Assembly (NCBI GenBank): GCA_031263875.1
Contig: JAISEX010000178.1
Span: forward strand, 1 to 6,921
DNA: 6,921 nucleotides
Source of the DNA: Eubacteriales Family XIII. Incertae Sedis bacterium
Lineage (GTDB): Bacteria > Bacillota > Clostridia > Peptostreptococcales > Anaerovoracaceae
Reading direction: 5' to 3'
Positions 1 through 5,168 of this stretch are shown piece after piece; position 1 is the first letter of the stretch; every line of letters begins with the position of its first letter. The position numbers were made by a program, and so were the translations under genes. The notes beneath the pieces are model-generated. The model worked only from the letters and a program-made list of their open reading frames with translations, was not told the origin of the DNA and did no database searches.

Positions 1-706
1 TAATGGACACGCCCGTTTCGGTGCTGCCCGTAAATCCCACGGCGTCGACGCCGGGATGGGAGGCCAGCAGATTGCCGGTGTTGCCGCCGGGCCCGGTGAT
101 CACGTTGACCACGCCTTTCGGCAGCCCATCGACGGAATCGATGATCTCCGCGAGTTTCAGGCCGATGGTCGAATTGATCGACGGCGGTTTTACGACGCAG
201 GTATTGCCCGTGGAAATGGACAGGGCGATTTTCTGCGCCATCAGGAAGAACGGAAGATTCCACGGTATAATCAGCGCGCATACGCCGACCGGCACGCGGT
301 CGAAGCAGTACATCACGTTGGTTTTGACGCTTTTGATAAGATCGCCACCCGTGGCGCGGGCATAGACGGCCGCCATCTCAAAGTTACCGGCCGCGCCCAT
401 CGTCGGGCCGAAGCCGAGCTTTTCGGGCATCCCGTGTTCCTGCGCGGCGTGATGGGCGATATCGCCGATCTGCTCTTTGATCTTCGCCGCTATCTGATTC
501 AGTATCGCGGAGCGGTATTCCTGCGGTTTTGACGACCACTCGGGGAATGCCGCGCGCGCCGCCGCGACCGCCCGGTCGACGTCTTCCTTGTCCGCGCTTG
601 GGACTTCGCCAAACAGTTCTTCCGTGGCGGGATTGACCGTGGTCAGAGTTTTACCCGACGCGGCGCCTACCCATTCGCCGCCGAGAAGCATTTTTTTCGA
701 TATCAT
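1..706 (-). CDS. Aldehyde dehydrogenase ALDH-1, N-terminal part (runs off left edge)
   Basis: Partial gene. The reading frame is open from the ATG at 706 down to the window edge, giving 235 residues of a family usually about 475-500 long. The start is supported by a GGAGG site 6 nt upstream (713-717). A second Met at residue 6 aligns with Met6 of ALDH-2, but only the first has this spacing. The sequence begins with the typical ALDH N-terminus (GGEW, then NPATEE). It carries the PWNLP motif with the oxyanion-hole Asn150, the cofactor-binding Lys173 (VVKPPS), and the Rossmann signature GFTGSTETG near 224-232. The catalytic Cys and general-base Glu regions lie beyond the edge. The family oxidises aldehydes to acids with NAD(P)+ in the cytoplasm; the substrate cannot be read from this fragment. 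By hand alignment about half of the positions are identical to ALDH-2. It is divergent from the PucR-type regulator, which suggests shared control (inference). Confidence 0.93.
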   Translation of the reverse strand, partial: MISKKMLLGGEWVGAASGKTLTTVNPATEELFGEVPSADKEDVDRAVAAARAAFPEWSSKPQEYRSAILNQIAAKIKEQIGDIAHHAAQEHGMPEKLGFGPTMGAAGNFEMAAVYARATGGDLIKSVKTNVMYCFDRVPVGVCALIIPWNLPFFLMAQKIALSISTGNTCVVKPPSINSTIGLKLAEIIDSVDGLPKGVVNVITGPGGNTGNLLASHPGVDAVGFTGSTETGVSI

Positions 707-712
707 ATTGTT

Positions 713-717
713 CCTCC
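713..717 (-). promoter_or_regulatory. Ribosome binding site of ALDH-1
   Basis: Read on the minus strand, GGAGG stands 6 nt before the ATG at 706. It decides the start in favour of residue 1 rather than the internal Met at residue 6. Confidence 0.8.
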
Positions 718-786
718 GGTTTGTACGCGTATGATGCGTGGCAGATATTCCGTCCGCATGACTCTTATTACTCCACCGATCAAATA

Positions 787-903
787 TTGCGCGTCTTGGC
801 GGCTAGTTTGGCGTCCTGCGTTGTTGCAAAGCCTCGTGATACCACCAGTATCTCTGCGTTTTGCGCCTAGCAGGCCGCCAAACTATCTCACCAACTCAAC
901 GCA
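787..903. repeat. Large imperfect palindrome in the divergent intergenic region
   Basis: The core arms are 804-819 and 870-885, which pair at 15 of 16 positions (TAGTTTGGCGTCCTGC against GCAGGCCGCCAAACTA). An inner hairpin, GATAC-CACCA-GTATC, sits at the centre (838-852). Weaker matches extend the symmetry inward (TTTGC-type blocks) and outward to about 787 and 903 (CCAA and CGCAA blocks with small gaps). The whole would fold into one long cruciform or RNA hairpin of over 100 nt. It contains no credible gene. Its form is that of a dispersed palindromic intergenic element (REP-like or MITE-like), but only one copy lies in this window, so the family assignment is inference. Any transcript starting at the palindromic -10 and reading into ALDH-1 would carry it in the leader. 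Confidence 0.75.
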
Positions 904-933
904 ACATTTAAGCGGCGAAGCAATAAAGCAATT

Positions 934-946
934 ATTATAGTATAAT
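934..946. promoter_or_regulatory. Symmetric -10 element, possible bidirectional promoter
   Basis: ATTATAGTATAAT is a perfect palindrome around one central base. It presents a consensus TATAAT on the plus strand (941-946) toward the regulator gene and another on the minus strand (939-934) toward ALDH-1. No good -35 hexamer is seen at 16-18 bp on the plus side. A second plus-strand TATAAT lies at 978-983 in TATATAAT, so which one drives the regulator is open. The AT-rich tract 930-1020 contrasts with the GC-rich genes on both sides, as expected of a promoter zone. Confidence 0.45.
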
Positions 947-977
947 TCTAGTATCGTAAGAACAGGGAGTATTCGTA

Positions 978-983
978 TATAAT
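978..983 (+). promoter_or_regulatory. Alternative -10 box upstream of the PucR-type regulator
   Basis: A TATAAT hexamer stands 69 bp before the ATG at 1053. The -35 region at the usual spacing (about 955-960) is poor, so this is a candidate only. Transcription from here would give a leader of roughly 60 nt containing the TTTCGTTA octamer at 1003-1010. Confidence 0.35.
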
Positions 984-1052
984 TACAATAAGAGAAGCAG
1001 TTTTTCGTTAATTTATACAAAGTGCGGGAAGTGCTCGTGTGAGGATAGAAAA

Positions 1053-2294
1053 ATGGATACGGCGGAACGGAAAAACGTATATAAAAATGAAGCGGCGGAG
1101 CTGCTGTCGGCCCTCGTTTCGGCGCGCAATCTTCAGGATATCGCGATAGCGGGCGAGAAGCTGTTCGGCAATCCCCTCGTTATCACGGATCACAGTTGGA
1201 GCGTGCTCGCGATAAGTTCGGAGACGGAAATCCCCGACGACACCGCGTGGAACGAGTTTATCACTTTCGGCACGCTGTCGATAAACACGGTGGCGCTGAA
1301 TATCAGGAACCGGCTGACGGAGCGCATCGGAGGCAGCGATGAGCCGTTTATCTGGCAGGATCCCGGTTCGCGCTATCGCCGGCTGCTCGGCAAGGTCTTT
1401 ATCGGCCAACGTGTGATGGCGACCGTTTCCATTATGGAATATAACCGGACGTTTGAGGAAAGCGACGTCGAAAAGGCGAAACTTTTCTGCGAGGCGGTTT
1501 CCGTCGAAATGCAGAAGGACCGGTACAAGAAATATTCGCGCGGCTTGTTATATGAGGATTTTATCAGCGGCGTGCTCGAAGGGCGGCTGTCCGAGGGGCT
1601 GATACGCGAACGCGTGCGGCTCTTCAAACTCCCGCTGACCGGCGAGCTGCGGCTGTTCGTCATCGATTCGAAGGGCTTCGACCGCGAAGATCTGTCCGCG
1701 GGTTATCTTCGCGACCGCATCGAGAAGATCATGAGCCTCGGCATGCCGGTCATCTACGGCGGGCGCATCCTCTCCGTCAAATCATACGCGGACAGCGCGG
1801 ACAGTTATGAAGAAGACGTGAAAAAACTGGAGTCGTTCCTCGTTGAAAACGATATCCGGTGCGGCGTCAGCCGGGCTGCGCAAAAAGTCACCTCGCTGCC
1901 CGATATGTACGCGGAGGCGTCGGCGGCGCTGCGGCTCGGCCAGCGGCTCGACCCGAAAAGCCCGATATACGAATACGAAAATTACAGCATCTACCGGCTG
2001 TGCGAATTGTGCGACGAGCATGAGAAGGGAAACGCCTTCCTCGACCTGAGCCTGATCCGCCTGATCGAATACGACCGGGAACACGGCACGGAATTCACCG
2101 TCAGCCTCAAGGGTTGGCTCGACTGCTCGCGCAATATTTCAAACGCCGCGAGCGAGCTTCACCTCCACCGCAACACGCTGGTCTACCACCTGAAACGCGT
2201 GGAGGAGATCGCGGACATCAGCCTGACCGACCCCGCCAAACTGATGAATCTGGAGCTTTCGTTTAAGTTTCTCGAATACCGCGGGGAATACTGA
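1053..2294 (+). CDS. PucR/CdaR-type transcriptional regulator
   Basis: A 413-residue cytoplasmic DNA-binding regulator. The C-terminus is a clear PucR-type helix-turn-helix at about 361-386. It is preceded by the family's LIEYDREHGTEF block (337-348) and followed by a leucine-rich tail (LMNLELSFKFLEY). Residues about 190-300 resemble the degenerate GGDEF-like domain of CdaR-family activators, including a GVSRAAQKVTSLPDMYAEAS stretch at 271-290. Residues about 10-155 look like a GAF-type or related ligand-sensing domain; this part is less certain. There are no membrane segments. The ATG at 1053 has GAGGA 7 nt upstream (1041-1045). Members of this family usually activate neighbouring catabolic genes in response to a small ligand. 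Here it is divergent from ALDH-1 and convergent with ALDH-2, so control of aldehyde oxidation is likely (inference). The ligand is unknown. Family call confident; target genes not shown. Confidence 0.92.
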   Translation: MDTAERKNVYKNEAAELLSALVSARNLQDIAIAGEKLFGNPLVITDHSWSVLAISSETEIPDDTAWNEFITFGTLSINTVALNIRNRLTERIGGSDEPFIWQDPGSRYRRLLGKVFIGQRVMATVSIMEYNRTFEESDVEKAKLFCEAVSVEMQKDRYKKYSRGLLYEDFISGVLEGRLSEGLIRERVRLFKLPLTGELRLFVIDSKGFDREDLSAGYLRDRIEKIMSLGMPVIYGGRILSVKSYADSADSYEEDVKKLESFLVENDIRCGVSRAAQKVTSLPDMYAEASAALRLGQRLDPKSPIYEYENYSIYRLCELCDEHEKGNAFLDLSLIRLIEYDREHGTEFTVSLKGWLDCSRNISNAASELHLHRNTLVYHLKRVEEIADISLTDPAKLMNLELSFKFLEYRGEY

Positions 2295-2345
2295 GGACGC
2301 ATATGCCGTGAACTCTGCCCGTACAGGGAGCGGCGTCAGCCGCGA

Positions 2346-2584
2346 CGCGCAAGGGATCGGAGAGGTGCGCAGCAGCCACGGCGCGGATTTAGCTGTAAAC
2401 GAAGTTGGACGCGCGAGAACGCGGGCAGCATACAGTCTCAGCGTTCATCACAAGCGTCGGGGCCGAAGCGAAGCGGAGCCTCGCAGAGCCCGGTGGGGCT
2501 GTTTCAGCATATGTAAAGCGCCCCGATTGTTAAAAATTTAACAATCGGGGCGCTTCATTTATTTGAGAACAGCCCCATGCGCCC
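2346..2584 (+). repeat. GC-rich intergenic repeat, copy A (interrupted)
   Basis: Blocks here match the reverse complement of 4401-4500 in the same order. CGCGCAAGGGA (2346-2356) is followed, after 7 divergent bases, by a 20-nt identical block (2364-2383). Next come a 22-nt identical block (2459-2480), CCCGGTGGGGC, and GCCCCATGCGCCC (2572-2584). Relative to copy B, copy A carries about 70 extra bases at 2384-2453. It also carries about 70 bases containing a terminator palindrome where copy B has only a 3-nt hairpin loop. The 335-bp gap between the regulator and ALDH-2 is largely made of this repeat. Short open frames across it (such as 2308-2541) have low-complexity Arg/Ser/Ala-rich translations and are not credible genes. 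Confidence 0.75.
2516..2555. terminator. Perfect 40-nt palindrome, probable bidirectional terminator
   Basis: Two 19-nt arms (2516-2534 and 2537-2555) pair perfectly around a 2-nt AA centre. The stem base is GC-rich (AAGCGCCCCG) and its top AT-rich. On the plus strand it is followed by CATTTATTTG, a moderate T-rich tail. On the minus strand the T tract is poor. It lies between the convergent regulator and ALDH-2 genes, 221 bp past the regulator stop, so it is well placed to stop transcripts from both sides. A second 10-bp outer stem surrounds it (TGGGGCTGTT at 2494-2503 and AACAGCCCCA at 2568-2577). Confidence 0.8.
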
Positions 2585-2629
2585 ATAATCAAACGCGATA
2601 ATAGGCAGCGTTAAAAGGTTGCGAGGCTA

Positions 2630-4060
2630 CTAATCCGCATACTTGATACAGACGAGTTTCTGATCCGTGAACTCGAGCATACCCCGGAGACCGCCTTCTT
2701 TCCCGATGCCGCTCTCCTTGACGCTCGTTCCCCACGACTGCTCGTCCATCAGCATCTGCGTGTTGATAAACGCGGCGCCGACCTGCAAATTCTCGACGAG
2801 CTTCATGCCGGCCCCGAGATCGCGCGTCCAGATATGGCTGCAGAGGCCATAGCGGCTGTCGTTCGCGAGGGCGATCAGATCGTCATCGTCCGTGTATTTA
2901 ATGAGGACGGCGACGGGTCCGAAGACCTCCTCGCGCGCGATTTTCATCTCGTGCTTCACGTCCGCCACGACGGTGGGCTGGATAAAGAATCCGGGAGAAA
3001 CGGCTTCGCCGCCCGTGACGATGCGGGCGCCTTCGCCCACCGCGCCTTTGATATAATCGAGCACGTGCCGCTGATGTTCCGCGCTGACGACCGGCCCCAT
3101 CTCGACGGTCTTGTCCTTCGAGTCGCCCATCTTGACTGCTTCCGCGCGCGCTTTGAACTTCTGTACGAACTCATCATAAATGCGCTCGTGGATGTAATAC
3201 CGGCCCGGCCCCGAGCAATGCTGGCCGCTGTTGTTGAACTGCCGCCACGCCAGAATGTCGAGAGCCTTGTCAACGTCCGCGTCCGGCAACACGAGGACGG
3301 GATTGTTGCCGCCCAGCTCCATAATGCACTTTTTGACGGTGTCCGCCGCGTCGCGCAAAAGGGTTTTGCCGGTTTCGCTCGACCCCGTAAAGCCGATAAT
3401 ATCGACTTCCGGGTGCTTCGCTATCGCAGAGCCGGCCGTGCCGCCGGGACCGGTCACGAAGTTTACCACGCCGGGTGGCAGGGCGCCCGTGTCGTGAATG
3501 ATCTCCGCCATCTTCAGCCCGATCAGCGAATTGATCGAAGCGGGTTTGATAACGGCCGTATTGCCGACCGCAATCGCGGGAGCCAGCTTCACCGCCGCCA
3601 TGATCGTCGGGAGGTTCCACGGGATGATAAAGCCGACGACGCCCGCCGCGTGCCGCTGCATATACGAAATAGTTGTGAAATCGACGGGTATCTGCTCGCC
3701 CATCACGCGGTAAGCCGCGTACGCGCTCCATTCAAATTTCGCCGCGGCGCCCATTACGGCGCCAAAAGCGTCGTTGTACGGCGTGCCGTGTTCGCGGCTT
3801 TCGAGTTCCGCAAGCTCGCCGGCCCGCTCCCTGATCGCCGCGGAAATTTTCAGCAGGGCGTCGCTGCGATTCTTCTGCGGCTGCATCGCCCATGATTTAA
3901 AGGCCGTGCGCGCCGCCATCACCGCGCGGTCAACGTCTTCTTCGCCCGCGGCCGGCGCCGTGCCGAGCGGCTCGCCCGTGCTCGGATCCACCGTCGTCAG
4001 CGTCGCGCCGGAAAGCGCATCCGTCCATTCGCCGTCAATATACATTTTGCTGCTCAACAT
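2630..4060 (-). CDS. NAD(P)-dependent aldehyde dehydrogenase ALDH-2
   Basis: A complete 476-residue class I/II-type aldehyde dehydrogenase, the usual length, oxidising an aldehyde to its acid in the cytoplasm. Visible residues are Asn149 in PWNLP (oxyanion hole), Lys172 in VIKPAS (cofactor), the Rossmann motif GFTGSSETG (223-231), general base Glu248 in MELGG, catalytic Cys282 in GQHCSG, and Glu378/Phe380 in EEVFGP. All key residues are present, so it should be active. Near the C-terminus the usual PFGG-x-K-x-SG segment reads QSWGTSVKESGIGKEGG (441-457), a variation near the substrate and oligomer interface. The ATG at 4060 has AAGGAG 8 nt upstream (4069-4074). It is a paralogue of ALDH-1, with about half of the shared positions identical and KPxSINSxIGLKxAEII conserved in both. 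It stands alone on its strand, behind a 619-bp upstream region with an inverted repeat. The substrate cannot be assigned from sequence. Confidence 0.95.
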   Translation of the reverse strand: MLSSKMYIDGEWTDALSGATLTTVDPSTGEPLGTAPAAGEEDVDRAVMAARTAFKSWAMQPQKNRSDALLKISAAIRERAGELAELESREHGTPYNDAFGAVMGAAAKFEWSAYAAYRVMGEQIPVDFTTISYMQRHAAGVVGFIIPWNLPTIMAAVKLAPAIAVGNTAVIKPASINSLIGLKMAEIIHDTGALPPGVVNFVTGPGGTAGSAIAKHPEVDIIGFTGSSETGKTLLRDAADTVKKCIMELGGNNPVLVLPDADVDKALDILAWRQFNNSGQHCSGPGRYYIHERIYDEFVQKFKARAEAVKMGDSKDKTVEMGPVVSAEHQRHVLDYIKGAVGEGARIVTGGEAVSPGFFIQPTVVADVKHEMKIAREEVFGPVAVLIKYTDDDDLIALANDSRYGLCSHIWTRDLGAGMKLVENLQVGAAFINTQMLMDEQSWGTSVKESGIGKEGGLRGMLEFTDQKLVCIKYAD

Positions 4061-4068
4061 TATCGTTA

Positions 4069-4074
4069 CTCCTT
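4069..4074 (-). promoter_or_regulatory. Ribosome binding site of ALDH-2
   Basis: AAGGAG on the minus strand stands 8 nt before the ATG at 4060. It supports the full-length start over the internal Met at residue 6. Confidence 0.8.
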
Positions 4075-4132
4075 ATCGTCGCGTCCGATGCCTGCGGCTC
4101 CGCGCCCCCGCGAAGCGAAACATCGCCTTATG

Positions 4133-4253
4133 AGAGGTGTAACGAAATTAACTGATTTCCATATTATGCCAATAAATTAATTGCAAATCAGGTTGGGTCT
4201 AAGCCATAATCGTTTATATTTGCTCTATCCAATTTTAATTTCGTTACAACTCT
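4133..4253. repeat. AT-rich segment bounded by a 19-nt inverted repeat, upstream of ALDH-2
   Basis: Arms 4133-4151 and 4235-4253 pair at 18 of 19 positions. The inner 14 nt are perfect: TGTAACGAAATTAA at 4138-4151 and TTAATTTCGTTACA at 4235-4248. The 83 bp between arms are AT-rich and contain smaller inverted pairs (CTGATTT/AAATCAG at 4152-4158 and 4185-4191; ATTATG/CATAAT; GCAAAT/ATTTGC). It lies 73-193 bp before the ALDH-2 start, where its promoter should be. It may be a pair of operators for a looping regulator, a large leader hairpin, or a small MITE-like element. No target-site duplication is evident at the ends. I found no convincing -35/-10 pair here, though TTGGCATAATAT on the minus strand is a weak candidate. 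Confidence 0.6.
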
Positions 4254-4400
4254 AGTGCGTAAAAATATTGCGGGGCAGGGCGCCGTAGCGCGGCCCGTTC
4301 CCACTGATATCATCATAGCGAAAATGCCCGCGGAATTATTCAGATAGAACGACGAAATGTTGAGGGGAGGGTTGGCGGATATGACCAAGGGATGGTTTTG

Positions 4401-4500
4401 GGGCGCATGGGGCTTCGCCCCACCGGGCCATGCGGGGCTCCGCTTCGCTTCGGCCCCGGCTTCGCCGTGGCTGCTGCGCACCCCTTCTGTCCCTTGCGCG
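4401..4500 (-). repeat. GC-rich intergenic repeat, copy B (compact, inverted relative to copy A)
   Basis: Read on the minus strand, this is the uninterrupted form of the repeat seen at 2346-2584. Identical blocks are 4491-4500, 4463-4482 (20 nt), 4436-4457 (22 nt) and 4401-4413. It is full of small hairpins, for example TGGGGC-TTC-GCCCCA at 4409-4423 and a CGGGGCTCCG/CGCTTCGCTTCGG cluster. Two copies in inverted orientation about 2 kb apart, both intergenic, point to a dispersed family. Open frames through it translate to Arg/Pro/Ala-rich text and are not credible. The rest of the 4254-4400 stretch holds nothing I recognise. Confidence 0.7.
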
Positions 4501-4623
4501 GGACATATGCGACCTTCTATGCCGCCTCCACAAAGTCTGTCATTACCGTCGGAACCGCAATACAACTCCCATCGTCTGTTATTCCGACATGCGCCCCGGC
4601 TGCAACGGCTCCTTTCTGTCCTC

Positions 4624-4634
4624 TATGCTATAAT
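4624..4634 (+). promoter_or_regulatory. Extended -10 promoter of the lipoprotein gene
   Basis: TATGCTATAAT is a perfect Gram-positive extended -10 element (TATG, one base, TATAAT at 4629-4634). No -35 hexamer is seen 16-18 bp upstream, which is common for extended -10 promoters. Transcription should start near 4641, giving a leader of about 40 nt to the TTG at 4680. Its position rules out the far-upstream ATG at 4392 as the normal start of the gene. Confidence 0.7.
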
Positions 4635-4679
4635 GGTCAGGCGTTGGGTTATCGTAAAAAGGAAAAAACGAGGATTATA

Positions 4680-5168
4680 TTGTATTCAAATAAACGAAAA
4701 TTGATACTGATGCTGGCATTCCTGCTTGTGCTGTCCGCTTGCGGTAAAGGTGACGGCGGCGAAAAGGGCATGGCAATGGCCGACGTTCTTTTTGAACAGA
4801 AAAACGAGTTTGCCGGAGATGCTTCCGCCGATGGAGCTTTGCTGAAAACATTAGAAATCTCCAAACTTGGCGACTATGAAATTGCCTTAAAGACTGATTC
4901 CCGGCCGTATGCACTGGAAATTAAGTTCAGTGAGCGTCGTGTCACAGCCGAGGAACTGAGCGCTGAAATGCAGGCGAACGCTTGCATTCTTCTGGCGTTA
5001 ATCGAAAATGCCGATGAAATCCGCTGGAACAGCAGCGCTGATACGGGCACTGGGAGCCAACGCCTGTCGGTGGAGGACGCTGATAAAGAGTACGGCGACA
5101 TAAAGGATTACGGAACGTCGAGCGAGAAACTTCGTTCGCTGTTAACCCGCATGGGATACGAGCAGTAG
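4680..5168 (+). CDS. Small secreted lipoprotein, DUF4825-like
   Basis: From a TTG start this is a 162-residue protein. Residues 1-21 form a lipoprotein signal: basic YSNKRK, a hydrophobic run LILMLAFLLVL, and lipobox LSAC with lipidated Cys21. The mature part should be anchored to the outer face of the membrane. The start is chosen because GAGGA (4670-4674) lies 5 nt before TTG and the extended -10 is at 4624-4634. The next in-frame ATG (4710) would remove the basic region. The pattern LFEQKNEFAGD (37-47), then RPYALEIKF (75-83), then an ACILLALIENADEIRW block (101-116) resembles Firmicutes DUF4825 proteins, whose function is unknown. That match is from memory of the family. Base composition is less GC-rich than the aldehyde dehydrogenase and kinase genes. 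It converges on the histidine kinase and overlaps it by 27 bp, so a partner role in the same signalling is possible but not shown. Confidence 0.85.
   Translation: MYSNKRKLILMLAFLLVLSACGKGDGGEKGMAMADVLFEQKNEFAGDASADGALLKTLEISKLGDYEIALKTDSRPYALEIKFSERRVTAEELSAEMQANACILLALIENADEIRWNSSADTGTGSQRLSVEDADKEYGDIKDYGTSSEKLRSLLTRMGYEQ

Noticed and set aside
56..532. 158-codon plus-strand open frame opposite ALDH-1
   Set aside because: It is the antisense shadow of clear ALDH sequence on the minus strand.
731..940. 69-codon open frame in the divergent intergenic region
   Set aside because: It runs through the large palindrome, has no good ribosome site, and its translation is that of the repeat.
2308..2541. 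77-codon open frame after the regulator
   Set aside because: It crosses repeat copy A and ends inside the terminator palindrome; the translation is low-complexity and Arg-rich.
2346..2584. CRISPR array or tRNA gene in the GC-rich hairpin region
   Set aside because: There are no regularly spaced direct repeats and no cloverleaf with T-loop or CCA-type end; the structure is explained by the dispersed repeat and terminator.
2834..3895. 353-codon open frame on the plus strand, opposite ALDH-2
   Set aside because: It is fully antisense to a complete, well conserved ALDH. Its translation shows no recognisable domain, and long antisense frames are expected in GC-rich genes.
4133..4253. Complete insertion sequence
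   Set aside because: There is no transposase frame and no target-site duplication at the ends, so only an inverted repeat is claimed.
4188..4565. 125-codon minus-strand open frame between ALDH-2 and the lipoprotein
   Set aside because: It reads through repeat copy B, shares short peptide text with the other copy because of the DNA repeat, and lacks any domain or start signal.
4392..4679. N-terminal extension of the lipoprotein frame from ATG 4392
   Set aside because: The promoter and ribosome site lie inside this extension, and it would bury the signal peptide about 96 residues in.
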